Source: Gemmatimonadota bacterium (lineage in GTDB: Bacteria > Gemmatimonadota > Gemmatimonadetes > Gemmatimonadales > Gemmatimonadaceae). From it: a stretch of 57,007 nucleotides of DNA. Positions 40,878 through 49,810 of this stretch are shown here, one piece after another; the first letter of the stretch is position 1, and every line of letters starts with the position of its first letter. The stretch covers positions 43,155 through 100,161 of the forward strand of contig PMEM01000049.1 in NCBI GenBank assembly GCA_003155795.1, read 5' to 3'. The notes beneath the pieces are model-generated. The model had not been told where the DNA came from, did not search any database, and was given only the letters and a program-made list of their open reading frames with translations. The translations under genes and the position numbers were made by a program.

Positions 40878-43800
40878 CCGCGAGACGTTCAAGCTCGGCA
40901 GCAATCTCTGGGGAGAGCGGCTGGCTATCGCGCCGCTCCGAGGTCGCGTAATTCCTGATAAACGACCCCGCAGCATCCGTCTTACCTGTATAGCGCAGGC
41001 CCAGGTACAAGGAATAGCATTCGTAATCCTGCGCGCCGACGGTGCGCAGCTTCTCGTTTAGCAGAGCGAGTGCATCCACGAGGGTTGTAACATTTCGGGG
41101 TGATGTTCCTCTGCCGATTTCGACGCGCAGTTTCGTAGCAAGCGCTGCGCTCCGCAACATGGATACGGAGTCCTCGTGTAACCGGTTGCCTGGCGCAGCG
41201 CCCAGCAATTGAGATGCCGCGCCCCAGTTGCCGTCCGCAGTATACACTCTTGCGATTGCGACTCGAAGCGTTCGCTGCGATCGCAGTTCTCGCCGCGGGC
41301 GCCTCAGCGCAGCGTAGTTAGCAACCCAGCGGCGAGCCTCGTCTACGCGGCCACCATCGATGTGTATTTCGATCATCATGTTACAGGCTGCTGAAGCAAG
41401 ATCGTAGCACGCCAGTGGGACGGCGATGTGAAACAACGCGTCGCACACGGCTTCACTCTCGGTCACCGCTCCGCTTCGACGCAAGGCACTGACGCAATTC
41501 AACATCACCATCATGCGATGCCGCGGAGGTAGCGTGCGTTCGGCGACGCACAGGAGCTCTCTGGCTGTAGACGCGCTAGTATGTGCGTCCCCCCGAATTG
41601 TGCTGTACATCATTGAAAACATGAGCCGATCCTGCAAGCGAACGTCAGCGCAATCCAGCGTCGATCGAACTTGGGTATACACCTCGTCCATGGAATGCAG
41701 GTCGCCGACGTTCGTCGCGAGAGAGAACGCCGTGATGGCCGCTCGTACGCGATGCGAAGCATCGGCCACCGACGAATGTACGCATCTGAGAGTTTGCTGA
41801 AGTGCGGCGTTCCAGTCGCGGTGGACGTTGCGCTGCGCGCTGAGCTCACAAAGTTCCAGATCGTCATGGATCACATTCGCCGTAAGAGATGTAGTCTCGA
41901 TTGAGCGAACTTCTGCCGCTGCATTCAGGAACGCGCGCCATTCGTGAGCCACGTAGAGAGACGGCGCCATAACCCGAAGAACGCGGGCGCGAGTGGCCGC
42001 CGTCGTGCACTTCGCCAGTGTTGCTTCACATCGCTTGATTGCACTACTTATGAGGCCCATGTCATGCAGGTGCCGGGCGCATGCAATGGCGGCGTTGACG
42101 GAGCGTTCTACCTCGCCCGCGGCGTGCCAGTGTTCCGCACAGTCCCACAGTCGTTCCGCTGATTGGTTGTCGGCATTTGCAGATTCCATGGCGCGTGCGG
42201 CGGCATGATGCAGAAGCGCGCGCCCTTGTGCCGAGAGGGACCGGGTAGCGGCGCGACCGATGAGGTCGTGACGACAGATGACAGGTGCCGTTGCTGCCCC
42301 TTCTGCGCCTGAAACTGTCAACAGCCCAGCCTCCCCCAATTCTTCAATCGATGAAAACAGAGTGTACGTTGGGAATTCCAGGACTTGCTGCAGCAAATCG
42401 ACCGTGCTGTACTTGCCTAGTGTCGCGGCCGCCTGAATCACGCGGAGGGCGTCTGGCCGGATGTGCGCAAGCCGAGCCTCCACCAGCGCGACAAGTGATG
42501 GCGGTGCGGAATACTGTTCGCCGGTGGTCACCCAATAGTTGATGAGCTCTTCAATGAAGTACGGGTTGCCATTGGCGGTGTCGACGCACCACGCGAGGTA
42601 TGCATCATCTGCCTTGCGATTCAGCCTCGCGAGATAGTTGGAGGCGTGGGCTCGTGACGCATCACCGTCGAGCGCCAACAGTTCGTCAAGTCTGAAGCCT
42701 TCTGGCGGCCCCCAAGTACCGTATTGCCAGCCCAACCGCGACGTGCAGAGAAGGAGTACCGATCGCTGTGCCCTGTCGATGATCGTACGCAGGAGAGACC
42801 ATGAAGCGGGGTCGATCCAGTGAACGTCTTCAATAACAAGTAGTAGCGGTTGTTCGTCGGCCACAGCGTCGATAAGGTCGATTACAGCGGCTCGGATGGA
42901 TGCCGTCAACTGTGCTGCACTATCGCGCGAGTCCAAGTCGGTCGACTCCGCGGTGAAATGCGTGACCCGGCTTAGACATTCGAGTGTGTTGGGGTCACAG
43001 CCAGCGGCACCGGGCAGCGATTGTAAAATCGGCACGGCCTGAATGAAAACCGATAATGGGCGGTGACTGTCCTGACGATCGCATGGGGCCACGCAAACGG
43101 CGGCGCCGTGCTCGCTCATCCAAGCTGCGATCTCGCGGACCAAACGGCTCTTCCCAAATCCCGCTGGCGCCGATACATAGGCGGCACACACCTCACCCTG
43201 CAGTGTGCTTTTCGCGTTGCTTCTGAGCCGCTGCACGGGGAGTTCGCGGCCGACCATGGCCGTGTCCTGTTGTGCAGCCGACATCGAGGCTCGGGTTCGC
43301 CATCCGGGAATCATTGCTGACTCCTGGAGCCGCTGAGCAACCGCTGAACCGGGGCCGATCCGAATAGAAGGGATGGGTGTGACGACGGGCTCGCGGGAGA
43401 GATGGTCTGCGGAGCGCGCGCGGATTCTGAGAGCAGTTTCGTCCGTCGGGTCGAGTTTCAACACCTGATTCGCAAGGGCCAACGCCAGGCTCCAGTCCTG
43501 CTGCGTAGCTGCGGCGTTCGCCGCGGCGACTACGTCCTTGAGGACACGAAGGCGTAGTTGATCGCGCCACTCGTCGACCCAGTCGTTGAAGGCGGCTGAG
43601 GAGCGAGGGGCATAGCCAGGAAGGATCGAGAGATCCTTTTCCGCCATGAGCCGATGCGGTTCCCGCGAAAGCGAGTCAATATCCATGGAAGCCGCGTCGC
43701 GGGGCAGCCAGATGCAGGAGGCGTCATCGCGCTGGATCATGACGCCCTTCCTTCGGAGCTTATGAATCAGCTCACTGAGCGAGTGCGCGGCATCTGCAGG

Positions 43801-43965
43801 GCGCATGGTGGGCCAGAAGAAGTTCTCGATGGTCCGCCGGGACACGCGGGTTCCACGCTCGCGTGTGAGGTAGGAGGCGAGTGCGAAGCACATGTCCGCG
43901 CGCGGGGTGATCGAGGTGATCCCCGTGCGGATCAGGCACTGGCCAAGGGCGTGGAACTCGATCAA
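40804..43965 (-). CDS. SARP/AfsR-like ATPase regulator
   Basis: A 1053-residue regulator. The N-terminal domain (residues 1-95, SRRTIENFFWPTMRPADAAH) is a winged helix of the SARP/OmpR-like type, followed by a BTAD domain (LPGYAPRSSAAFNDWVDEWR; about 100-200). An AAA-type NTPase domain starts near residue 240 with VGRELPVQRLRS, Walker A SAPAGFGKSRLVREI and Walker B LLLVIEDVHWIDPASWSLL. The C-terminal 550 residues are helical repeats of TPR style. There is no LuxR helix-turn-helix at the end. Such proteins are usually large activators of secondary metabolism or stress genes in response to an unknown ligand. The promoter is in 43966-44159, which is AT-rich and shows no other gene. Confidence 0.8.
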   Translation of the reverse strand: MIEFHALGQCLIRTGITSITPRADMCFALASYLTRERGTRVSRRTIENFFWPTMRPADAAHSLSELIHKLRRKGVMIQRDDASCIWLPRDAASMDIDSLSREPHRLMAEKDLSILPGYAPRSSAAFNDWVDEWRDQLRLRVLKDVVAAANAAATQQDWSLALALANQVLKLDPTDETALRIRARSADHLSREPVVTPIPSIRIGPGSAVAQRLQESAMIPGWRTRASMSAAQQDTAMVGRELPVQRLRSNAKSTLQGEVCAAYVSAPAGFGKSRLVREIAAWMSEHGAAVCVAPCDRQDSHRPLSVFIQAVPILQSLPGAAGCDPNTLECLSRVTHFTAESTDLDSRDSAAQLTASIRAAVIDLIDAVADEQPLLLVIEDVHWIDPASWSLLRTIIDRAQRSVLLLCTSRLGWQYGTWGPPEGFRLDELLALDGDASRAHASNYLARLNRKADDAYLAWCVDTANGNPYFIEELINYWVTTGEQYSAPPSLVALVEARLAHIRPDALRVIQAAATLGKYSTVDLLQQVLEFPTYTLFSSIEELGEAGLLTVSGAEGAATAPVICRHDLIGRAATRSLSAQGRALLHHAAARAMESANADNQSAERLWDCAEHWHAAGEVERSVNAAIACARHLHDMGLISSAIKRCEATLAKCTTAATRARVLRVMAPSLYVAHEWRAFLNAAAEVRSIETTSLTANVIHDDLELCELSAQRNVHRDWNAALQQTLRCVHSSVADASHRVRAAITAFSLATNVGDLHSMDEVYTQVRSTLDCADVRLQDRLMFSMMYSTIRGDAHTSASTARELLCVAERTLPPRHRMMVMLNCVSALRRSGAVTESEAVCDALFHIAVPLACYDLASAACNMMIEIHIDGGRVDEARRWVANYAALRRPRRELRSQRTLRVAIARVYTADGNWGAASQLLGAAPGNRLHEDSVSMLRSAALATKLRVEIGRGTSPRNVTTLVDALALLNEKLRTVGAQDYECYSLYLGLRYTGKTDAAGSFIRNYATSERRDSQPLSPEIAAELERLAARPVRQDANAVLPACATATDETRA

Positions 43966-44159
43966 ATGGAACTTCCCGGGCTGTAGGAACCCGAAAATTA
44001 AGTTGCTGTACCATCGTTCGATATCACACCGATGATTATCAAACGGTTGATTTTCTCACCGTTGGATTTCGAACCCTGGGAATGTCTCCTGGGACGCGCC
44101 GGCTTGGAGGATTCGCAGGTGTTCGGAGCTGGCTACGCCGGGCGTTGCAGTTCCGCCTT

Positions 44160-44507
44160 CTAGCAGGTTCTGGCCCAGGGGACGATTTCGAGTCGTGCAA
44201 AGGGGATTGCCTTGCCGGTCCGTTCGCAGATGCCGAAGTGGTCGGCGTCGTGGTAGAGCCGCTCCAGGGCAGCGTCTATCTCGGCGAGGGTAGCGGTTTC
44301 CCTGTCGGCCATGACGGCGTCGAGTTCCTGCTGCATGGTGTCGGTGCCCTGGTCGGCCATATGGAGGGGCATCTTGGTGACGTCGCCGGATTGTTCCTGC
44401 TCGTCCTCTTCTTCATGCTGTTCGGCGTAGCGGCCGAGGAGTTTGGTAATCTGCTCGCGCTCCTGGAGGAGGCGGCCCTCGATGGTGTTGCGTTGGTCTC
44501 TGGTCAT
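44160..44507 (-). CDS. DksA/TraR-like protein with truncated zinc finger
   Basis: A 115-residue member of the DksA/TraR family, which bind RNA polymerase through its secondary channel. An N-terminal helical hairpin (DQRNTIEGRLLQEREQITKL) and the second helix TATLAEIDAALERLYHDADH lead into the finger region GICERTGKAIPFARLEIVPW, ARTC and stop. Normal DksA has CxxC...CxxC; here only the first Cys of the first pair and one Cys at the end remain. Directly after the TAG stop the same frame reads KAELQRPA, like the tail the family usually has. GTG 44516 would add three residues. Binding of zinc is doubtful. Confidence 0.7.
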   Translation of the reverse strand: MTRDQRNTIEGRLLQEREQITKLLGRYAEQHEEEDEQEQSGDVTKMPLHMADQGTDTMQQELDAVMADRETATLAEIDAALERLYHDADHFGICERTGKAIPFARLEIVPWARTC

Positions 44508-44615
44508 GTGGACCACACATGCAAGGGTCGGGCGAGGAGGCCAACTCTGTGGCGTATCGAGGCCGGACGCTCGTGCTGTCGGCTCAGGATGACCGGAGAG
44601 GAGGCACCGGCGTTC

Positions 44616-45560
44616 TCAGTTAACGCGCGGGTGTGCTGCGAAGAAATCCCACATGACGTCGGTGGCGACGATGTCGGAGTCATCTCGTCCGGGGAATGTG
44701 TACCAGGGGACGTCGTCACCGGGCCAGCGGTGGGTTCCGTCTATGATCGTGTAGAGGGTCACGGCGGTACCCTTTGCGCACGGGGTGTAGTTATCGACGA
44801 TGACATTTCGATCGTCCGAGACGGTCCGGGATGTCGGTGCGGTTGGGCAGTGGTCGGCGGTCAGCCAGAACGAAATGGTGTTTTTGACAGAGACGATATT
44901 GTCGGGACCGTCGGACTCTGCGCCGCCGTGATATGGAACATCGGTGTCAGCAAGTCCATGAAAATGAATGACTGAAACCGGATGCACTGGCGTTGCAAAG
45001 CGAATTGTGTCTCCGGTTTCATCGATCATTCCGATCGACCCTGCGGTTACGCCGATTGCAGCAATCTTGTCGGATAGAGTTGATGCGAGGCGGTACGTCA
45101 TGATACCGCCGTTGGAATGGCCGGCGGCAAATACGCGGCGCGGATCGATGCGATACTTGCGTTCGAGAAGATTGATGATGTTGCGGACGAAGTTGATGTC
45201 GTCGCGTTTGCGCGGGCCATCAACTGCGGTATGCCAGTCACTCGGATCGCCGAGTGCTTGCGGATAGACAGCGATGAAACCTTCGGCATCGGCCTTGTCG
45301 CTCATGCCAGTGTACTTCTCGAAGTTTTCTGCACTTTCGCCGTGACCGTGCAGAACGATGACGAGTGGCGCCCGGCGGATTGTATCGTAATGCGCGGGGA
45401 TGTGGAGCAGATACGTGCGCTTTATTCCTGCGACGATCATGCTTTCGCGCGTCGTCACCCCTTGGGAGCCGGGGACGATTGTGTTGCTGGCGCAGCCCTG
45501 CACGCAGAGAGTTGCGAGGGTAGAGAGTGCAACGGAGATTGCTACGGTACGCGGTAGCAT
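44616..45560 (-). CDS. PHB depolymerase/esterase-like lipoprotein
   Basis: A secreted alpha/beta hydrolase of the LpqC/PHB depolymerase esterase family, 314 residues. The signal peptide ends with a lipobox-like VQGCASN. Oxyanion motif VIVLHGHGESAENF, nucleophile elbow AAGHSNGGIMTYRL, the Asp region HFHGLADTDVPYHGG and the His in DGTHRWPGDD are all visible, so it should be active on esters such as polyhydroxyalkanoate, feruloyl or acetyl groups. It lies 14 bases downstream of the BsuPI-domain gene on the same strand. Confidence 0.85.
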   Translation of the reverse strand: MLPRTVAISVALSTLATLCVQGCASNTIVPGSQGVTTRESMIVAGIKRTYLLHIPAHYDTIRRAPLVIVLHGHGESAENFEKYTGMSDKADAEGFIAVYPQALGDPSDWHTAVDGPRKRDDINFVRNIINLLERKYRIDPRRVFAAGHSNGGIMTYRLASTLSDKIAAIGVTAGSIGMIDETGDTIRFATPVHPVSVIHFHGLADTDVPYHGGAESDGPDNIVSVKNTISFWLTADHCPTAPTSRTVSDDRNVIVDNYTPCAKGTAVTLYTIIDGTHRWPGDDVPWYTFPGRDDSDIVATDVMWDFFAAHPRVN

Positions 45561-45574
45561 CGCGCGCCGGCCGA

Positions 45575-46063
45575 TTACGGCAGCGTGAACGTTACGCGTC
45601 GTTCAACAGGATCCGTGACTGTTGCGAGTAGCGCAACAGCTGTATACGCACCGTGCGCGCCGTGAGAGTCCCAGCTGTCCTGCATTGTAAGCGTATCGCT
45701 TGAGCGGACGGTGAGCGCCTGCATGGTTTGCGTGAAGAGACGTCCAGCGCTTGCACGCCAAACCGTTTTGCCTGTCGAGTCGAGCACTGCGATGTCGTGT
45801 GTACGCGCATCTGGAAAGCGCAACTCGACCGTCTTCTTCGTGTTGTTGGTAACGCGGAGTGCAAAGTCAACGCGCGACCCGTTACGTGCAAGATCGAGTT
45901 CGGTTGCGACGGTTGCGGGAGTTTTTCGAGTTGTAGACGCGCGAAACGATTGGTTGGCTCGATTAACCGGGTCTGAATCGGCTGTTTGCGAATGCACCCA
46001 AGGGCCGCAGGCGTAGACGAGCGCTGCGGCACAAAGTGTTGAAATGATGAGGCGGTTTTCCAT
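45575..46063 (-). CDS. BsuPI-domain lipoprotein
   Basis: A 162-residue exported protein. A signal peptide ends in ALVYACGPW (lipobox-like). The C-terminal domain (residues about 55-160: FALRVTNNTKKTVELRFPDA, VLDSTGKTVWRASAGRLFTQ, TLTMQDSWDSHG) matches the intracellular proteinase inhibitor BsuPI fold, which is common in surface lipoproteins and binds or caps partner proteins. ATG 46063 is chosen over a longer frame from 46123. It probably shares a transcript with the esterase. The 232-bp gap to the divergent ATP synthase genes (46064-46295) should hold promoters for both. Confidence 0.75.
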   Translation of the reverse strand: MENRLIISTLCAAALVYACGPWVHSQTADSDPVNRANQSFRASTTRKTPATVATELDLARNGSRVDFALRVTNNTKKTVELRFPDARTHDIAVLDSTGKTVWRASAGRLFTQTMQALTVRSSDTLTMQDSWDSHGAHGAYTAVALLATVTDPVERRVTFTLP

Positions 46064-46295
46064 ACGAATAGCGACGCTGGAGAGCGGTTGTTGGGCGGTC
46101 GTCGCGAGAGCCAAAGTTATCAACTGAATGACGATGGAGCAAGCGGGAGGTTACGGATAACTGATTGGAGTATCGGCAGTTACGCGTGGATCACAAATCG
46201 AGGAACGGGTTGCCGGAATGTTAAACATCCGTCGCGAGACGGGACTCTGTCCCCCGCTTGAACTTTTTTTCACAAGCGCGTTAAATTTCTGGAAC

Positions 46296-46526
46296 GTGGG
46301 GGATAAAGGGAGTACGCCATCGGCGTCGGACCTCGCCGGAATCGGACTTCAGTTCGCGGTTTCGATCGTGCTGTTCGTTTTTGCCGGGCAGTGGGTGGAC
46401 AGGCGGCTGGGGACGGGGCCGCTGTTCCTGATCGTCGGGGCGTTTCTCGGGGCTGGCGGCTCCTTTTACAGCATGTATCGGAAGCTCATGGCATCGCAGG
46501 AAAAGCAGGACGGACCGAAGTCTTGA
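46296..46526 (+). CDS. atpZ: AtpZ-like ATP synthase accessory protein
   Basis: A 76-residue two-helix membrane protein of the AtpZ/ATPase_gene1 family, placed at the head of ATP synthase operons and linked to Mg2+ or ion supply of the rotor. Helices: GIGLQFAVSIVLFVFAGQWV and FLIVGAFLGAGGSFYSMY, with DRRLGTGP between them as in the family. GTG 46296 gives the family length; an ATG at 46218 would add 26 residues with a T-rich stretch. A GGGAC-TCT-GTCCC hairpin at 46241-46253 and a T run at 46264-46270 precede it. Confidence 0.75.
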   Translation: MGDKGSTPSASDLAGIGLQFAVSIVLFVFAGQWVDRRLGTGPLFLIVGAFLGAGGSFYSMYRKLMASQEKQDGPKS

Positions 46527-46534
46527 GCGGGGAA

Positions 46535-46792
46535 ATGGGTCGGGCGATCTGGACGTCGGTAGGGGTCGCGGTTGTGGTTCAGGTCCTGACTCTGGTAGTG
46601 GGGCGGTCGTTCGGGAAGGAGCGGCTGATGATTGGGTGGGGAATGGGGGCTTTGATCAGGCTCCTGGCGGTGCTGGTGTATGGCTTTGCGATCATACCAG
46701 CGCTGGGGCTTCCTCTCGGGCCCGCACTGATATCGCTGGTGGTAATTCTGTTTGTGACGACGCTTTTCGAACCCTTTTTGCTTACGAGATAG
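46535..46792 (+). CDS. atpI: AtpI-like ATP synthase subunit I
   Basis: An 85-residue membrane protein with three hydrophobic segments (WTSVGVAVVVQVLTLVVG; MGALIRLLAVLVYGFAIIPA; LISLVVILFVTTLFEPFLL), fitting subunit I, which helps assemble the c-ring. ATG 46535 has GCGGGG five bases before it; TTG 46523, overlapping the atpZ stop, is an alternative. atpB begins at the base after its stop. Confidence 0.7.
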   Translation: MGRAIWTSVGVAVVVQVLTLVVGRSFGKERLMIGWGMGALIRLLAVLVYGFAIIPALGLPLGPALISLVVILFVTTLFEPFLLTR

Positions 46793-47650
46793 ATGCTTCA
46801 AGCCGGTCCTGCAATCGACATCATCACGCCGCACATCACGGACGCGCACGCGATCGACTATCCGTGTCTGCATACGGGATTCGTTTGCGAGATGGCGTTG
46901 CCCAGGTGGGCGCCGATCCATCTCGGGCCGGTGGCGATAGACATGTCGCCTACCAAGCACGTTGTGTGGCTCGGAATCGCTGCGATCCTGTGCCTCATCA
47001 CGATGCTGATGGCTGCCCGGGCTCATGCCAGAACGACCTTTGGTGGCCAGCGGGCCCCCTCGGGCTTTGGGAACGGGATGGAGGCATTCGTCCTCTTTCT
47101 TCGGAACGAGGTGGTGATTCCGAATGTCGGGCCAAAGGGTGACAAGTTCGTGCCTTTCATCCTTACCCTGTTCTTCTTCATCCTTTTCGCCAATCTTTGC
47201 GGGCTGATTCCCTATGGTTCTACGGCAACGGGCAACATCGGCGTGACGGCTACGCTCGCGCTGATCACCTTCGTCGTCGTCGAGATAGCGGGAATGAGGG
47301 AGCAGGGCCGGGGCTACATAAGCACGATCGTCTACTGGCCGCACGATGTTCCGGTGGGCGTCAAGTCGTTCATGACGTTTATCATGACGCCGGTGGAGAT
47401 CGCCGGAAAGCTCGCGAAGCCGTTCGCGCTGGCGATTCGACTGTTCGCGAACATGACGGCAGGACACGTGGTGTTGCTGGCATTGATAGGTCTGATATTC
47501 ACTTTCCAGAGCTACATCGTGGCGCCGGCCCCAGTTGCGATGGCGGTTGCGATCTCGCTCCTGGAGATTTTCGTATCGCTGTTGCAGGCGTTCATCTTTG
47601 CTCTGCTCTCGGCGGTGTTCATTGGGCAGATTCGTACGGCGACTCACTAG
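46793..47650 (+). CDS. atpB: ATP synthase subunit a
   Basis: Stator subunit a of the F0 motor, forming the proton half-channels with the c-ring. It is 285 residues with five to six helices. The C-terminal core has PVEIAGKLAKPFALAIRLFA and NMTAGHVVLLALIGL with the essential Arg in IRLFAN. The N-terminal 60 residues form a longer-than-usual outward domain containing two Cys. A gap of 179 bp follows before atpE. Confidence 0.95.
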   Translation: MLQAGPAIDIITPHITDAHAIDYPCLHTGFVCEMALPRWAPIHLGPVAIDMSPTKHVVWLGIAAILCLITMLMAARAHARTTFGGQRAPSGFGNGMEAFVLFLRNEVVIPNVGPKGDKFVPFILTLFFFILFANLCGLIPYGSTATGNIGVTATLALITFVVVEIAGMREQGRGYISTIVYWPHDVPVGVKSFMTFIMTPVEIAGKLAKPFALAIRLFANMTAGHVVLLALIGLIFTFQSYIVAPAPVAMAVAISLLEIFVSLLQAFIFALLSAVFIGQIRTATH

Positions 47651-47721
47651 CGGCTTCACAAGGTCGGCGGTGAGCTGGAAAGTCTGCGGTGAGATTTGGG
47701 TTGGCAGGTGCGGTTGTTGTA

Positions 47722-47737
47722 CCGGGCTCACGCCCGG
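47722..47737 (+). other. Small hairpin in the atpB-atpE gap
   Basis: CCGGGC-TCAC-GCCCGG can fold as a 6-bp stem in the 179-bp stretch 47651-47829, which holds no gene. The gap is G-rich and may carry an internal promoter or processing signal for the c subunit; no clear promoter was seen. Confidence 0.3.
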
Positions 47738-47829
47738 GGAGCCCGTTGGGAGGATTTCCCGTTGACGGGTGGCGCCAAACCGGAGCGCGTTGAGAATCCG
47801 GTCATACGCTTCATCAGGAGTTTGATCGA

Positions 47830-48108
47830 ATGATGTTTCCTTTGCTTCAGGCGGCGGTTGGCGCGACCAAGGAATACGCTGGCGCGTGGGGAATGATGGG
47901 TGCTGGCATCGGGGCAGGGCTCGCGGTTATCGGCGCTGGCATCGGTATCGGCCGGGTCGGCGGGCAGGCCATGGACGGAATGGCACGTCAGCCAGAGCGC
48001 GCGGGTCAGATTCAGACTGCAGCTCTTATTTTTGCCGCGCTTGTTGAAGGTGTTGCGCTGTTCGCGATCGTCGTCTCGTTCGTGATCCAAAACAAGTTCT
48101 CGTTCTAG
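47830..48108 (+). CDS. atpE: ATP synthase subunit c
   Basis: Proteolipid of the rotor ring, 92 residues in two helices. Helix 1 has the Gly/Ala face MGAGIGAGLAVIGAGIGIGR; the polar loop ARQPERAGQIQ binds the F1 stalk; helix 2 has the carboxylate in FAALVEGVALFAIVVS. The surroundings of the Glu (VEGVAL, with no Gln/Ser/Thr ligands of the sodium type) suggest proton coupling. ATG 47830 or the next codon could be the start. Confidence 0.95.
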   Translation: MMFPLLQAAVGATKEYAGAWGMMGAGIGAGLAVIGAGIGIGRVGGQAMDGMARQPERAGQIQTAALIFAALVEGVALFAIVVSFVIQNKFSF

Positions 48109-48141
48109 TCTGATTCGAAGCTGACTTCAAATTGCGAGAGT

Positions 48142-48180
48142 GTTCGGATGACGGCACGACAATCGGCCGTCATCCGGAAC
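48142..48180 (+). promoter_or_regulatory. Strong hairpin between atpE and atpF
   Basis: GGATGACGGC (48146-48155) pairs perfectly with GCCGTCATCC (48166-48175), and the flanking GTTC and GAAC extend the stem past a bulged G. No T run follows and atpF starts 20 bases later. A stable intercistronic hairpin after the c-subunit gene fits the need for many more c subunits than other subunits, by protecting the upstream mRNA. Confidence 0.65.
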
Positions 48181-48200
48181 TCCACTGAATAGTGTTACTC

Positions 48201-48770
48201 ATGCATTTTTTCCTTTTGCAGGAAGCCGCTCAGCATGCGGACGAGGCTGTGTCGGGCGGACTTCTGTCACCAAGCGGTGGCGTGATGGTCTGGACGCTCG
48301 TGATATTCATTTTCCTGTTGCTGGTTCTTTCCAAGTACGCATTCAAGCCGATTACAAAGGCTGTGGAAGAGCGCGAAAAGGCGCTGGCAGACGCGATCGA
48401 AGCGGCTCAGCGTGACCGAGACGATGCCAATCGTCTGTTGCAGGATCAGCGCGAGCAGATTGCTGCGGCGCGGGATGAGGCGCAGAAGATCATTGCCGAT
48501 GCTCGTGCTGCGGCCGAGCAGGTGCGCGGGAAGTTGATCGAACAGGCGCATGGTGAGACTGGTGAGCTGCTTGAACGAGCTCGGCGTGAGATTGGCGCGG
48601 AGCGGGATCGTGCGATCGCGGATCTTCGTCTCGAGGCAATTGATCTTGCGATTGCCGGTGCGTCGCGTGTGATCGGCAAGAATCTTGACGATCAGTCGAA
48701 CCGTCAGCTTGTGCAGAGCTTCCTGGCATCTGTGCCGAGTTCCAAGTTGGCCCCCAAGGCAGGCATGTAA
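48201..48770 (+). CDS. atpF: ATP synthase subunit b
   Basis: Stator stalk of the F-type ATP synthase, 189 residues from ATG 48201; GTG 48192 would add three residues. One transmembrane helix (VMVWTLVIFIFLLLVLSKYA) is followed by KPITKAVEEREKALADAIEA and a long charged coiled coil to the C-terminus. It overlaps atpH by one base. Only one b-type gene is present. Confidence 0.93.
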   Translation: MHFFLLQEAAQHADEAVSGGLLSPSGGVMVWTLVIFIFLLLVLSKYAFKPITKAVEEREKALADAIEAAQRDRDDANRLLQDQREQIAAARDEAQKIIADARAAAEQVRGKLIEQAHGETGELLERARREIGAERDRAIADLRLEAIDLAIAGASRVIGKNLDDQSNRQLVQSFLASVPSSKLAPKAGM

Positions 48771-49318
48771 TGGAGAATCGCTCGAACCCGGTGTCGCGTA
48801 ACTACGCGGAAGCGCTGTTGGCGCTGGCGACCAAAGCGGACAACCGTGAAGGGTTTGGTGTGATGATTCGCGACGTCGCAAACGCGATTGGCCAGGATCC
48901 GACTGTTCGGCTGTTTCTCGAATCGCCCAGAGTCTCCTATGAGCGGAAGAACCAGATTCTTGCGCAGGCATTTGCGGATCGAGTTCCGCGCGTCTTTTTG
49001 CTGTTTCTACAGACGATGGTGCACAATCGCCGACAGATGATGATTCCCGAGATTGCAACGGAGTACGAAGCGCTACTGGACGCGGAAGAGGGTCGGGTGC
49101 ACGCTGACGTTACGGTCGCACGCCCGACGACCAGCGCGGAGACCGCTGGAATTGGAGCTGAGCTGACACGGATACTCGGCCGGTCGGTGACACCGCAGGT
49201 GAGTGTTGACCCAGCGATAATGGGCGGTGTGATCGTCAAGATCGGCAATACGGTAATGGACGGATCGGTGAGACGTCGCCTCGGCAAACTCGCCGCACGT
49301 ATGCGGGCGACTGCGTAG
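48770..49318 (+). CDS. atpH: ATP synthase subunit delta
   Basis: Stator subunit that links the b stalk to the top of F1, 182 residues. NPVSRNYAEALLALATKADN at the N-terminus and, near the end, the strand-helix motif VSVDPAIMGGVIVKIGNTVM are the OSCP/delta signatures. Normally atpA, G, D and C follow; here the next gene is an unrelated cupin, so the operon is split. Confidence 0.92.
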   Translation: MENRSNPVSRNYAEALLALATKADNREGFGVMIRDVANAIGQDPTVRLFLESPRVSYERKNQILAQAFADRVPRVFLLFLQTMVHNRRQMMIPEIATEYEALLDAEEGRVHADVTVARPTTSAETAGIGAELTRILGRSVTPQVSVDPAIMGGVIVKIGNTVMDGSVRRRLGKLAARMRATA

Positions 49319-49324
49319 GGTGCG

Positions 49325-49702
49325 ATGAGCGGTAAGGAGAGCGTGAGGTTTGTCGAGAAGCCCTGGGGTCACGAAGTGATCTGGGCTCACACGCCGCTCT
49401 ACGTGGGCAAGATTTTGCATATCAAGGCTGGCCAGGCATTATCGGTGCAGTATCATGAGCAGAAGGACGAAACGATCTATCTCCTGAGCGGCGAGATGAT
49501 CTATCGTGTTGGCGAGGTGGGTGGCAGTGAACTGAAGGAGATTTCGCTGAAGGCAGGCGAGTCTTTCAGGAACGAACCCGGCACGGTGCATCAGATGGAG
49601 GCGGTAACGGACTGTGACGTACTCGAGGCGTCAACACCGCACCTTGACGATGTCGTACGGTTGAAAGATCGCTATGGAAGAGAGGGGACCAGCGCGCCTT
49701 AG
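49325..49702 (+). CDS. Cupin, phosphomannose isomerase-like
   Basis: A 125-residue cupin of the type found as the C-terminal half of bifunctional mannose-1-phosphate guanylyltransferase/mannose-6-phosphate isomerase. RFVEKPWGHEVIWAHTPLYV, then the metal motif QYHEQKDETIYLLSGEM with two His/Glu ligands and the second motif FRNEPGTVHQMEAV are visible. It sits 100 bases before a sugar nucleotidyltransferase, so both probably work in sugar nucleotide supply for surface polysaccharide. Activity as a free-standing isomerase is not proven. Confidence 0.8.
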   Translation: MSGKESVRFVEKPWGHEVIWAHTPLYVGKILHIKAGQALSVQYHEQKDETIYLLSGEMIYRVGEVGGSELKEISLKAGESFRNEPGTVHQMEAVTDCDVLEASTPHLDDVVRLKDRYGREGTSAP

Positions 49703-49810
49703 CGCTGCACAGAGCAATCGACATTGTCGAGATCGGAAGGCGCTGCTGGTGAGGCAGGCACGGGGGTCTGCCAGGAGGAGTTCAGTCCACCCCGATGGGA
49801 GATTGGCTTG

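Noticed and set aside
46466..47731. A 421-codon open frame on the minus strand opposite atpI and atpB.
   Set aside because: It is Arg/His/Gln-rich with no domain, fully antisense to clear ATP synthase genes; an artefact of base composition.
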